Positions 34,175 to 44,065 of a DNA stretch of 64,000 bases are shown here, piece after piece. Where the stretch lies: contig NZ_JAHCVK010000006.1 in the NCBI RefSeq assembly GCF_018476905.1, forward strand, positions 105,590 to 169,589, read 5' to 3'. Both the position numbers and the translations under genes were made by a program. Positions within the stretch are counted from its first letter, which is position 1. Every line of letters starts with the position of its first letter. Under the pieces are notes generated by a model. It searched no databases. It saw only the letters and a list, made by a program, of their open reading frames with translations, and was not told the origin of the DNA. This stretch comes from Geomobilimonas luticola (GTDB lineage Bacteria; Desulfobacterota; Desulfuromonadia; Geobacterales; Geobacteraceae).

Positions 34175-35290
34175 TCACGATTCGGCGCAAATAGCAGCCC
34201 CTTTGTCAGCGCCATACCGCCCGACAGCTTCACCGTTCACCCGGCGTGCCAGTTCGGCGAAGCTCGTGGTAGTTATGGAGCCGGGGAAAGGAAGCCCGTC
34301 GATGCCGGTTACGGTCGTCAGGCCGGCATGTGCGGCGGCGAGCGCTTCCACAGTCTTCACGGCGCTCCTTTCCGGCATGATCCGGGGAAGACAGTGCACC
34401 TGAATGTTGCCGTGGCGATGGACAAATTCCCCCTGCTGCATGGCACGGTAGAGCTGATGGCGAACCAGCAGATGGAACCGGCACCCCTGACGCGCCCCGG
34501 CGAGGATGACGGGGAACTTCTGCTCCACCACGTTGAGGTCGGCCCCCTGGGGAAAGTGGATGCAGTACACGGGCTCTTCCCCCCACCGCTCCCGGTACAG
34601 CGCCTCGCTCCGGCGCAGCGTCTCGGCACGCCGTACTTCCGAACCGAACTGAACCTCTTCACTGCAGAAGACATTGCTGGCGGGAACGGTCCAGGTCAGG
34701 AAACCGGCCGCAAGCGCCCGCCGTGAATAATCCTTGAGGCACCAGACGTCGCCGTCCATCTCCTCCGACAGGCCGCCGATCCGCCCGAAGAGCTCCTTCT
34801 TCACGAGCATGGCGGCCAGGTTGCCATGACTCAGCTCGTGCGGTTTCGCAACCCCCTGGCGGTCTGCACCGCCTCGCCCCCCCTTGTCCAGGATAAGACC
34901 CGGCACAACGATGCCGGCATCGGGGTTGCTCGCGGCAAAAGCGGTGAGCGGTTCCAGCCAGCCGGCAGTGACACGGGACGTATTCCTGACGATTATCGAA
35001 ATGTCCGCCTCGGCCCGGGCAAGCCCCCGGTTGACGGCCCGGACATACCCCTGGTTGACGTCGTTGCGGAGCAGGAGCGCCCGGTCATCGAGTATCTCCG
35101 CAAACTCCTGGAGGAGCCGTTCCGTCTCCCGGTCACTGCCATTATCCACGAGGACGAGGCGGGCTATGGACGCATGCTCCATGAGGGTGACGAGGCAGTT
35201 GCGGGTTTCTACCGGACGGTTCCACACCGGCACTATGATATCGATGGAATGCGGGTTCACTGCACGCTCTGGTTTCCGGTCACGGTCCAT
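34175..35290 (-). CDS. Family 2-like glycosyltransferase
   Basis: A 371-residue protein with a GT-A fold N-terminus: IDIIVPVWNRPVETRNCLVTL, then VLVDNGSD and RNDVNQGYVRAVNRGL. Where a DXD metal site is expected the sequence reads IIVRNTSRV, so the classical aspartates are absent. Residues about 250-371 form an extra domain with no clear match. It leads the heptose gene run and probably adds a sugar in LPS or a glycoprotein, donor unknown. Confidence 0.8.
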   Translation of the reverse strand: MDRDRKPERAVNPHSIDIIVPVWNRPVETRNCLVTLMEHASIARLVLVDNGSDRETERLLQEFAEILDDRALLLRNDVNQGYVRAVNRGLARAEADISIIVRNTSRVTAGWLEPLTAFAASNPDAGIVVPGLILDKGGRGGADRQGVAKPHELSHGNLAAMLVKKELFGRIGGLSEEMDGDVWCLKDYSRRALAAGFLTWTVPASNVFCSEEVQFGSEVRRAETLRRSEALYRERWGEEPVYCIHFPQGADLNVVEQKFPVILAGARQGCRFHLLVRHQLYRAMQQGEFVHRHGNIQVHCLPRIMPERSAVKTVEALAAAHAGLTTVTGIDGLPFPGSITTTSFAELARRVNGEAVGRYGADKGAAICAES

Positions 35291-35358
35291 GGTGGGGGGA
35301 TGGAAAGATGAAATGTCTTGCTGAGCAGGCGGGTTACCGTGAAATCGAGAGACGATGC

Positions 35359-35379
35359 GGGGCAGGAAATACCTGCCCC
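35359..35379. other. GC-rich hairpin between mreB and the glycosyltransferase
   Basis: GGGGCAGG, AAATA loop, CCTGCCCC, in the 110-nt gap after mreB. It lacks a T run but is placed where mreB transcription should weaken. Similar in style to the palindromes at 129-155 and 28990-29010. Confidence 0.45.
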
Positions 35380-35400
35380 TGCACCTATCTCATCCTGTTG

Positions 35401-36450
<1,050 letters not shown>

Positions 36451-36496
36451 TCACTCCTCTCGCGGCCTTGGGCCGCATGATATTGCAAAGTGGTGA

Positions 36497-36525
36497 ATAG
36501 TAACAAAATCACCCACCGGTTGCAA
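36497..36525 (-). promoter_or_regulatory. mreB promoter
   Basis: Minus-strand TTGCAA (36520-36525), 17-nt spacer, TACTAT (36497-36502). Predicted leader about 45 nt. It lies in the 307-nt divergent gap between mreB and the PpiD-like gene; no clear plus-strand promoter could be named there. Confidence 0.6.
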
Positions 36526-36751
36526 GTGATAATGCAATCAGGCAGTTATTCACTGCCTCCCCCGGTATTATCGAGGCCAAAGCCGGTGAGTTGCCTGCCT
36601 GGGCGCGATCAGGAGGGGAATCAGATGAAACCGAGCCGGGTGACATTTGCTCGCAACAAGGGTTGCTTTTGCACAACGTTTATATTAGTATGCAAGACCA
36701 TTATCCGAACGCCTTCACGCCACTTCCCCCCATAAAAGGAGTCTCCCCTCA

Positions 36752-38338
36752 ATGCTCGGCATCATGCGAAAGTACAAGCAGTCCATAGTCATCAAGATCG
36801 TCTTCGGCATCATTGTCCTCTCCTTCGTCGGCACCATCTTCCTCGTCTGGGGCCGTGGGGACAGCACCCCCGGCGGCAAGCTCGGCTATGCGGCCAAGGT
36901 CGACGGCACGCGGATATCGCTGGAGGATTTCCAGAAATCCTACTACCGCATCAAGAATGTCTACGAACAGGTTTACGGTCGTTCCCTCACGCCGGAAATG
37001 GAAAAGCAGATGGGGGTCAAGAAGATGGCCCTCGACAACCTGGTAGATGCCCTCCTGGTCCGGAAAGAGGCCGGCCGGATGGGAATCAAGGTTTCCAAGG
37101 AGGAGGTGGCCAGCGCTATCGCCGCCATGCCGGAATTCCAGAAGAACGGCACCTTCGACTTCCAGCAGTACCAGCAGCTGCTCAAGGCAAGCCGCATCAC
37201 CCCCAACGACTTCGAGGCCTCCCAGAAAGAAGATTTGCTGGTCAAGAAGGCCCGCCAGAAAATACGGGACAACGCCCAGGTGAGTGACGATGAAGCACTT
37301 AAGGCGTTCAAGAAGCAACGTGACAAGGTGGATCTCCAGTTCGTCTCCTACGCCCCGGCCGACGTGCGGAACGAGATCAAACTGAGCGAGCAGGAGCTTA
37401 CCGCCTATCTTCAGAGCCACCAGCAGGAGTTCAAGGCCCCGGAACAGATCAGCATCTCCTATGCGCTGCTGGACCCGGCGAAGGTAACGTCAAAAGTCGC
37501 CGTCACCGACGAAGAGATTCAGACCTACTATCAGAAAAATATCGATCGTTACCAGGGGAAAGGCGGCATCCTCCCGTTTGCTGAGGTGAAAGAACGGGTG
37601 AAAACCGACGCCCTCAAGGCCAAGGGAGCGAAACAGGCCTATGAGATGGCGGCGGATGCCGCCAACAAGCATCTGAAGGGGGCCGACCTCGCGGCTGCGG
37701 CAGCTTCCCTCGGTGTCAAGGTTGCGGAAACCCCGCTCTTCACCGCAGCCGCGCCGGCCGCGGTTCTCGCCAGCGAGACGGAATTGCTCAAGCGCGCCTT
37801 TACCCTCAAGGAGGGGGAGCTGGGCGGACCGGTAGAAACCGCCAAGGGTGTTTACATCTTCAAGATCAAGGAACGCAAGCCGGCAGCGGTGCCCCCCCTT
37901 GCCCAGATACGGGAACGGGTGGAAAGCCGCGCCGTCACCGACAAGGCCAAGGAACTGGCAAAGAAAAAGGCTGAGGAAGCCCTTGCCGCCCTGGCGAAGG
38001 ATGGCTCTGCACTGAAAGTGGGAGAGACCGGCAGCTTCGGGTACGCCGCCACGGGCGACGTGCCGAAGATCGGCAAGTCACCGGAGATCATGGAAGCGGC
38101 CTTCGCCCTCGACAAGGGCCAGCCGGCCGCCAAGACACCGTTCCAGGTGGGCGACCGCTGGTACGCGGTGAAGCTCAAAAACCGCCAGGAGGCGGACACT
38201 GCCGAATTCCAGAAATCGAAGGAGCAGCTCAAGCAGACCCTCCTTCCCAAAAAGCAGCAGGAAGCCCTGGACAACTGGCTGAAGGAGTTGAAGACAAAGG
38301 CCAAGATCGAGATCAACCAGCCCCTTATTGCGGACTGA
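36752..38338 (+). CDS. PpiD-like periplasmic foldase (SurA N-terminal and parvulin)
   Basis: A 528-residue inner-membrane-anchored chaperone: one N-terminal helix (about 11-33), a SurA-type helical domain (AAKVDGTRISLEDFQKSYY onward), a parvulin-like middle (about 230-375, ending GPVETAKGVYIFKI), and a second similar lobe (about 410-500). The parvulin core is degenerate, so it may work as a holdase for outer-membrane proteins in transit. AAAAGGAG precedes the ATG. It is followed by purC after 60 nt. Confidence 0.9.
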   Translation: MLGIMRKYKQSIVIKIVFGIIVLSFVGTIFLVWGRGDSTPGGKLGYAAKVDGTRISLEDFQKSYYRIKNVYEQVYGRSLTPEMEKQMGVKKMALDNLVDALLVRKEAGRMGIKVSKEEVASAIAAMPEFQKNGTFDFQQYQQLLKASRITPNDFEASQKEDLLVKKARQKIRDNAQVSDDEALKAFKKQRDKVDLQFVSYAPADVRNEIKLSEQELTAYLQSHQQEFKAPEQISISYALLDPAKVTSKVAVTDEEIQTYYQKNIDRYQGKGGILPFAEVKERVKTDALKAKGAKQAYEMAADAANKHLKGADLAAAAASLGVKVAETPLFTAAAPAAVLASETELLKRAFTLKEGELGGPVETAKGVYIFKIKERKPAAVPPLAQIRERVESRAVTDKAKELAKKKAEEALAALAKDGSALKVGETGSFGYAATGDVPKIGKSPEIMEAAFALDKGQPAAKTPFQVGDRWYAVKLKNRQEADTAEFQKSKEQLKQTLLPKKQQEALDNWLKELKTKAKIEINQPLIAD

Positions 38339-38398
38339 TGCCGTTATCCATCTGCCCCCTGGCTCCCGTGGCAGATTTACCCCAAGGAGGATACATAC

Positions 38399-39289
38399 AT
38401 GTCGAAGCTCGTTTTGACTACCGATTTCCCCGACCTTAAGCTGGCCGCGCGCGGCAAGGTGCGCGACATATACGATCTGGGGGAAACCCTCCTCATCGTC
38501 ACCACCGACCGTATCTCCGCCTTCGACGTCATCATGAACGAGGGGATTCCGGATAAAGGCTACGTCCTAACCCAGATATCCACCTTCTGGTTCCGCCAGA
38601 TGGAGGATATCATCCCGAACCACATCATCTCCACCGACGTCAAGGATTTCCCCGCCGTCTGCCAGAAGTACGCGGCGGACCTGGAAGGGCGCTCCATGCT
38701 GGTGAAGAAGGCCAAGCCGCTGGCAGCCGAATGTATCGTCCGCGGCTACATCTCCGGTTCCGGCTGGAAGGATTACAAGGCAACCGGCGCGATCTGCGGC
38801 ATCAAGCTCCCGGCCGGTCTCGTGGAGTCGGACAAGCTCCCCGAGCCGATCTTCACCCCTTCCACCAAGGCCGAGCTCGGCACCCACGACGAGAACATCT
38901 CCTTCGAGCAGATGGCGGAGATGTGCGGCCGGGACATCGCCGAAAAGGTGCGGGACGTGACGCTCAAGATCTACTCCAAGGCGCGGGACATCGCCGATGC
39001 CAAGGGGATCATCATCGCCGACACCAAGTTCGAGTACGGCATCTACAACGGCGAGCTGATCATCATCGACGAGTGCATGACCCCCGATTCCAGCCGCTTC
39101 TGGCCCAAGGACAGCTACAAGCCGGGCGGTCCCCAGCCCTCCTTCGACAAGCAGTTCCTCCGCGACTACCTGGAGACCCTGGACTGGAACAAGACCGCCC
39201 CTGCCCCCCCCCTCCCCGAGGAGATCGTGCGGAAGACCGGCGAGAAGTACATGGAAGCGCTGGTAAAACTCACCGGCAAAGGGAAATAA
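38399..39289 (+). CDS. purC: SAICAR synthetase
   Basis: Purine synthesis step 7: CAIR plus aspartate to SAICAR with ATP. The 296-residue length fits the longer (yeast-type) PurC form. Motifs: [11 protein letters not shown] at the N-terminus, [35 protein letters not shown], and [24 protein letters not shown] lies 8 nt before the ATG. A terminator follows at 39323-39353. Confidence 0.97.
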   Translation: MSKLVLTTDFPDLKLAARGKVRDIYDLGETLLIVTTDRISAFDVIMNEGIPDKGYVLTQISTFWFRQMEDIIPNHIISTDVKDFPAVCQKYAADLEGRSMLVKKAKPLAAECIVRGYISGSGWKDYKATGAICGIKLPAGLVESDKLPEPIFTPSTKAELGTHDENISFEQMAEMCGRDIAEKVRDVTLKIYSKARDIADAKGIIIADTKFEYGIYNGELIIIDECMTPDSSRFWPKDSYKPGGPQPSFDKQFLRDYLETLDWNKTAPAPPLPEEIVRKTGEKYMEALVKLTGKGK

Positions 39290-39322
39290 GCGGCACCGCA
39301 CCTCAGTCCCGGACAAACACGA

Positions 39323-39353
39323 AGCCCCGGTCGGAAACGATCGGGGCTTTTTT
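39323..39353 (+). terminator. Rho-independent terminator of purC
   Basis: Ten-bp stem with one G-U pair (39323-39332, 39339-39348), GGAAAC loop, six T. Confidence 0.9.
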
Positions 39354-39443
39354 GCGCCTTCGGAAGAAGCACGCAATCCCTTTTGACATTGGCTTATAGC
39401 GGTATTATAGTGCACCGTTAATTGGAAGATTCTTTTTGTTCAC

Positions 39444-39602
39444 ATGCCGGCACGAATTTCGGAGTGGAATCCTCGACAAGCAAAAGGCTTCTGGTTGTCG
39501 TATGCGGAAAGAAGCCTGAGGGAGAAACTGAAGGCTCTTGGGGGGCGTTGGGAGCCAGAGGCTAAACATTGGCGAGTGGCATACGGTCTCATCCGTGGAT
39601 GA
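39444..39602 (+). pseudogene. Remnant of a small conserved hypothetical gene
   Basis: A 52-codon frame starting MPARISEWNPRQAKGFWLSY and containing LREKLKALGGRWEPEAKHWR. This KALG-x-W-x-x-E-x-x-x-W pattern recurs in small DUF5710-like domains and integrase-associated N-terminal domains. The frame stops soon after VAYGLIRG, where related proteins continue, and has no good ribosome site. I read it as a truncated gene. It begins an AT-richer accessory patch after the purC terminator. Confidence 0.45.
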
Positions 39603-39683
39603 TCCCGATTCAGTTGACAACCCAATAACGACCTTTTATCCCTCATTTAAGATGCTTTTGGAGGCGCATACATAACTAACAAA

Positions 39684-39720
39684 GCGCGGCAGCAGTCTTC
39701 ACTTCGTTCTGCTGCTGCGC
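39684..39720. other. Hairpin in the accessory patch
   Basis: Twelve-bp arms with one G-U pair (39684-39695, 39709-39720) around a 13-nt loop, just after TAACTAACAAA. I considered an integron attC site, but the two core sites do not match. Otherwise 39603-39828 holds nothing I can name. Confidence 0.4.
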
Positions 39721-39828
39721 TCGAAAAAACCACGACAAATCATGCTTGGTCACAGAAGCCCATCCCCAGCCTGGCTCAACAAGACCTCCCGCCTTGTCCA
39801 TTCTGAAGCCGATCCTTTAACAACATGC

Positions 39829-39857
39829 TTGCTTATTAAAGTTAATCGGAATATATT
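39829..39857 (+). promoter_or_regulatory. Promoter of the Fic gene with flanking direct repeats
   Basis: TTGCTT (39829-39834), 17 nt, TATATT (39852-39857). The 9-mer TTATTAAAG occurs at 39833-39841, overlapping the -35 end, and again at 39874-39882 before the start codon, a possible operator pair for autoregulation. Confidence 0.55.
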
Positions 39858-39892
39858 TTAATAGCGTTGAGAGTTATTAAAGGATTGTGTCC

Positions 39893-41077
39893 ATGAAAAC
39901 TTCAGATTTGAGCCCCGACCGGCAAAAGCTGCTTGTTCCCCTGAAAGAGTATCCGGGTGCTTCCGCGCTAGTACCCCCTCCTGCCCCGCGCACACTCGGA
40001 CTGAAGGAAGTTTTCGGCGTTGTCGTCAAGGCGCACGAGGCGCTTGGAGCAGTGCAGGCCGCCACTTCCCGTCTTCCCAACCCGAACCTTGCCACAAGGA
40101 CGCTCGACCGTAGGGAAGCCGTCCGTAGCAGCCAGATTGAGGGAACGTCCTCGGACGTCGATCAGGTTCTCGAGTATGAGGCGACCGGAAGCGACGACGG
40201 ACTCCCACGGGACGTTGTGGTAACACTCAACTACGTCAAGGCATTGCAATACGGCCTAGAGCAGGTGGCCATCAGAGGGTCCGCCGCCTTGGACCGCACA
40301 CTGATTAAGATGCTCCACCGTCACCTTATGGAGGGGACCGACTACAAGGACACGCCCGGCGAGTTCCGGCAACGGCAGAACTGGATCGGCGGCCATAGAA
40401 ACATCTACGATGCGAAATTTGTCCCGCCGCCCCATGAATATCTTGGAGATTGCATTACAGACCTGGAGGAGTTGCTGCGCTATGCTCCGTCAGAGGAAGA
40501 TCAAACGGAGATATCTATCGTCATCCGCATGGCTATAGTCCACGCACAGTTCGAGACGATCCACCCTTTCATCGACGGCAATGGCCGCGTAGGTAGGCTC
40601 CTTTTACCACTCATGCTGTTCGCCGAAGGCTATCCGCCGGTTTACCTGGCCGGGTTCCTCAAAGAGAACCAGCAGGAATATTACGACACTCTGGGCGCGG
40701 TGCAGTTGCGTGGAGAATGGGTGCCCTGGGTCCGGTTCCTCGCCGAGGGTGTGCAGATGGCCGCACGGGAGACAATACAAACAGCGGAACGTTTGACCGC
40801 CCTTCTCGATCAGTGGAAGATGCTCATTCGCACCAGCAACGTCCGGAGCGACGCCCTGCCCCACCGACTCCCTGAATACCTCATCGCTCACCCGGTTGTC
40901 ACGGTCCGCTCAATCCAGGAGGCGTTCAATACCTCATTCCCGACGGCAAATGCCGCTTTGAACATCATGCGAGATAACGGGGTAGTCGCATCACATACTG
41001 AACGCAAACGGGACCGAATTTTCATCGCTACGGACGTGATCAATGTTCTTAATCGGCCCCCTGTTCCAGACCAGTAA
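39893..41077 (+). CDS. Fic-domain protein (AMPylator) with winged helix
   Basis: A 394-residue Fic protein that should transfer AMP, or a related group, to protein hydroxyls. The complete catalytic motif HPFIDGNGRVGR lies at about 224. An N-terminal inhibitory helix (SSQIEGT, about 80) classes it as self-inhibited class II. The N-terminal part (PPAPRTLGLKEVF) matches the common Fic/DUF4172-like layout, and the C-terminus (about 315-394) is a winged helix (LIAHPVVTVRSIQEAFN). ATG at 39893 after AGGA. Own promoter, AT-rich flank and neighbouring remnant suggest recent acquisition. Confidence 0.92.
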   Translation: MKTSDLSPDRQKLLVPLKEYPGASALVPPPAPRTLGLKEVFGVVVKAHEALGAVQAATSRLPNPNLATRTLDRREAVRSSQIEGTSSDVDQVLEYEATGSDDGLPRDVVVTLNYVKALQYGLEQVAIRGSAALDRTLIKMLHRHLMEGTDYKDTPGEFRQRQNWIGGHRNIYDAKFVPPPHEYLGDCITDLEELLRYAPSEEDQTEISIVIRMAIVHAQFETIHPFIDGNGRVGRLLLPLMLFAEGYPPVYLAGFLKENQQEYYDTLGAVQLRGEWVPWVRFLAEGVQMAARETIQTAERLTALLDQWKMLIRTSNVRSDALPHRLPEYLIAHPVVTVRSIQEAFNTSFPTANAALNIMRDNGVVASHTERKRDRIFIATDVINVLNRPPVPDQ

Positions 41078-41215
41078 ACAATTCGCGGCTCCACCGCCAG
41101 TTTAATGCAGAGATGCAGGAATACAGAAGGGGCCAACCATCGGGCGATGCGGTTGCAACCGCACACCCTCACAACCGTTGGACGAAAGAAAATGACACCA
41201 TTTTAAAGAGGAACT

Positions 41216-41662
41216 ATGTCTGGTTTCATGAATTTTCGGGTATGTTCGATAAAACGAGCATTCAGATATACTGTAGCCACCTTGATTATTGCTTTCACGA
41301 TGACCGCCTGCGGCGGCGGGGATGGAGAGGCGAATCCGCCCGTCTCGCAGGGACAGTATGAATGGGTTGCGCTGGAGCAACTGCAGCTGCCAACGCCCCT
41401 CCCTGAAAATGGGATATACGCGCTCCAGGCCGGCAAGTTCTCCAATGCGGAGGGAGCGGAGGCGTTGCGCAGCCGAGTCCTCACGTTAGGGCTACCCTCG
41501 TCAGTCATTCCGGTAGTTGACAAGGACGGGCTGTACTGGTTCATCGTCTCCATTGGCAGCTTCGAATCACCGGACGCCGCTCGGGCCAGCAGCCCTTCAA
41601 TCAGCAGTCAACTTGGCATGAGCGAGCAACTGCCGCTCATTCTGCTGCCGCCGCAGAAGTAA
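41216..41662 (+). CDS. SPOR-domain lipoprotein
   Basis: A 148-residue probable lipoprotein: a hydrophobic leader ending FTMTAC (lipobox Cys at about 32), a Gly/Pro linker, then a SPOR-like repeat fold (YALQAGKFSNAEGAEALRSR ... YWFIVSIGSFESPDAAR). SPOR domains bind denuded peptidoglycan glycans at division sites. An alternative ATG at 41228 is possible. It is a single gene, ended by the terminator at 41772-41803. Confidence 0.82.
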   Translation: MSGFMNFRVCSIKRAFRYTVATLIIAFTMTACGGGDGEANPPVSQGQYEWVALEQLQLPTPLPENGIYALQAGKFSNAEGAEALRSRVLTLGLPSSVIPVVDKDGLYWFIVSIGSFESPDAARASSPSISSQLGMSEQLPLILLPPQK

Positions 41663-41771
41663 AACGTGATGGTCCAACCAGGCAAGAAGCTGTTACCACT
41701 TCGCTCCACAGCAAACACTCAAGCGGTTAGGCCGTGACCGAATCTATTCACACCCATAAGACACTGACAAA

Positions 41772-41803
41772 AAAAAGCCCCGGCTTAACTGCCGGGGCTT
41801 TTT
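41772..41803. terminator. Bidirectional terminator between SPOR and FadL-like genes
   Basis: Thirteen-bp perfect stem AAAAAGCCCCGGC with its complement (41772-41784, 41791-41803), TTAACT loop, and A/T tracts on both sides serving two convergent genes. Confidence 0.92.
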
Positions 41804-41831
41804 CATTCACCGTTCATCCCGTAGCCTCATA

Positions 41832-43091
41832 TCAGAAGGCATACCCCGCACTCAGCCCCACCATGTGTGTTTCGGAGCCGTAGACGCCATTGGCGGCCCC
41901 TGCGGGTGCACCGAGGGAGTTGACCTTGGCCCGGTCATGCATCACCTGGTAGGCATAACTGAGGGCGAATTTGAACTTACGGTAAGAGACCTCCGTCCCT
42001 AGGCTGTAGACATCGGTAACCGAATCGGGAATGGACGGGTCGAAGGTGGCGTCAGGGACCGGTGTATCCCCATGGAGATAGCCGGCCATCAGGGCAACGG
42101 CAGGATTCAGCTGGTACCTCGCCCCCACGTTGAAGGAAAATACATCCTTCCAGTTTCTCGGCGTCACATCGGACCTTCCGTTCGCCAAGTCAATTTTCAG
42201 CTGGTCGAAGGAGGACCACCCTTCCCAGCGCATCCCCGCTTCCAGGGTTAGGGGGGCAAGCCCCTTGTAGGCAATCCCCGCCTGCACCTGCTGGGGAAGG
42301 GTCAGGGCGGCTTTCCCCGAGCTGTTCTGCAGGAGCGCGACGACCGATGAAGGGGAACCGGCGGGGAGGGTGAAACTGGCGTCCCCCTCGACCTTCACCT
42401 TGACTTCGCTCCGGTAGGAGGCGCCGAAGGAGACCCCTTCGGGAAGTTCGAGGAGAAGGCCGACGTTGTAGCCGACGCCATTACCGTCCCCTTCGAACTT
42501 CTGGCCGGCATCGGGAAGCCCCACCGCAACCAGGCTTCTCTTTTTCTCCAGAGTTGCATCGAGCAGGATGACATCGACCCCCGCGGCGAGCGTAAGCATG
42601 GGGAGCACCTTGCAGGAAACCACCGGATTGATATTGAAGGTGTGCAGCTCCGAGTTGGTGCTCAGGTATCTCCCGTCCCAGGTCTCTCCCCACTTCGTCC
42701 CCAGGCCGAAGGGGCTGAAAACCCCGAGGCCGGCACTGAAGGTATCGTTAACCGCGTGGGTGACATAGAAGGTGCTGGGATAGAAGAGCTGCTTGTCGGT
42801 CTCGGATGAGGCTCCCGTCTGGGCGCTCGTGTAGGTGCGGGAGGGAGACATGAGGACGGTACCCACGACAACCTGGGTGCCGGGAAGGCCGTTGATCAGG
42901 GCCGGATTGTAGAAAACCGCCGACGCGTCACTGGTGTGGGCGACGACGGCATTCCCCTGCCCCAGGGCCGAAGCCCCCTGGGTGAACAGGGCAAAACCCG
43001 ACCCGAGGACAACCGGCGTCGGACACATAATCATGACGAGCAGCAGGGCAGTCAAGGACCTCTTCCAGCACGGCACCACAGAATGCAGCAT
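41832..43091 (-). CDS. FadL/OmpP1-family outer membrane transporter
   Basis: A 419-residue outer-membrane barrel for hydrophobic compounds. The signal peptide (about 1-30, MCPTPVVLGSG) is followed by the family N-terminus GFALFTQGASALGQGNAVVA and DASAVFYNPALINGLPG (the hatch region), then alternating beta strands to a terminal Phe (SAGYAF), the usual barrel-assembly signal. ATG at 43091 is chosen for its spacing to GGGGGAG. In Geobacter relatives such porins often serve uptake of aromatics or fatty acids; substrate unknown here. Confidence 0.9.
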   Translation of the reverse strand: MLHSVVPCWKRSLTALLLVMIMCPTPVVLGSGFALFTQGASALGQGNAVVAHTSDASAVFYNPALINGLPGTQVVVGTVLMSPSRTYTSAQTGASSETDKQLFYPSTFYVTHAVNDTFSAGLGVFSPFGLGTKWGETWDGRYLSTNSELHTFNINPVVSCKVLPMLTLAAGVDVILLDATLEKKRSLVAVGLPDAGQKFEGDGNGVGYNVGLLLELPEGVSFGASYRSEVKVKVEGDASFTLPAGSPSSVVALLQNSSGKAALTLPQQVQAGIAYKGLAPLTLEAGMRWEGWSSFDQLKIDLANGRSDVTPRNWKDVFSFNVGARYQLNPAVALMAGYLHGDTPVPDATFDPSIPDSVTDVYSLGTEVSYRKFKFALSYAYQVMHDRAKVNSLGAPAGAANGVYGSETHMVGLSAGYAF

Positions 43092-43258
43092 AGGCATCTC
43101 CCCCCAGGTAGCGGCTTGTCGCCAGTTTGTCCCCGGACCGCTGACAGTACGTCGGTCGAGGTCATTAATCGTTGCCATATTGCGTGGCAGATGGTATATA
43201 GTGTCGGCCTGCGGGCGGCAGGTGCAGCGAATCAGATCTCGTACACAAGGAACGGTGG

Positions 43259-44065
43259 ATGTCGGAAAAAGAATACCTGATGGAGAGCGCCGACGAAGTC
43301 ATTCGTCTCGACCTGAAGACCGATAACGAAGTTACCGGGAGACAGGCCCTCTGGGCCGGCATTCAACCGGGCATGCGGGTCGCCGATATCGGTTGCGGCT
43401 CGGGAAAAACCACGTCCAAATTGTTCGAGCTTGTTCAGCCGGGAGGGTCCGCCCTGGGAGTCGACATCGCGCCCCAGCGGATCTCCTTTGCCCAGGCCAA
43501 TTACGGCCGGGCCGGCCTGGAGTACGCCTGTGGCGATGCACAGGGTTCTCTCGATCACCTCGGAACGTTCGACTTCGTCTGGGTCCGCTTTCTCCTGGAG
43601 TACTACCGCACCGGCAGCTGCGAGATGGTAGCCAACATCTCCCGGCTCGTCAAGCCCGGCGGCATCCTCTGCCTGACCGACCTGGACCACAACTGCCTGA
43701 GCCACTATGGGCTCTCTCCCCGCATGGAACGCACCATCCGGGAAATAATGAGCGGCCTGGAGGATAAGGCCAATTTCGACCCCTACGCGGGGCGGAAGCT
43801 CTACTCCTACCTCTATGACCTGGGCTTCGAGGATATCGATGTCAAGGTCGCCGGCCATCACGTGATCTACGGCGACCTCAGGGACAGCGATGCGTTCAAC
43901 TGGCTGAAAAAGGTGGAAGTCGCTCCGCAGAAGATCGGCTACCAGTTCAGTGGCTACGAAAACGGCTACGACGAGTTCCTGGCGGAGTTCCGGGAATTCT
44001 TCCACGATCCGCGCAGATTCACTTACTCCCCCATCATCTCCTGCCGGGGGAGAAAGCCCGCCTGA
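43259..44065 (+). CDS. Class I SAM-dependent methyltransferase
   Basis: A 268-residue enzyme with motif I VADIGCGSGKTT (about 41-52), acidic loop LGVDIAPQRI, and motif III-like LVKPGGILCLTDLD. It resembles UbiE/small-molecule methyltransferases, but the substrate is not evident. AAGGAACGG precedes the ATG. Its stop codon directly abuts that of the convergent HD-GYP gene, with no terminator between. Confidence 0.88.
   Translation: MSEKEYLMESADEVIRLDLKTDNEVTGRQALWAGIQPGMRVADIGCGSGKTTSKLFELVQPGGSALGVDIAPQRISFAQANYGRAGLEYACGDAQGSLDHLGTFDFVWVRFLLEYYRTGSCEMVANISRLVKPGGILCLTDLDHNCLSHYGLSPRMERTIREIMSGLEDKANFDPYAGRKLYSYLYDLGFEDIDVKVAGHHVIYGDLRDSDAFNWLKKVEVAPQKIGYQFSGYENGYDEFLAEFREFFHDPRRFTYSPIISCRGRKPA

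Noticed and set aside
39405..39646. Minus-strand frames of about 70 codons opposite the gene remnant
   Set aside because: They lack ribosome sites and family features; the plus-strand frame with KALGGRW is the meaningful reading.
39664..39720. Integron attC-like site near TAACTAACAAAGCGC
   Set aside because: The two 7-bp core sites do not match the attC consensus and no integrase is present; only a hairpin is supported.
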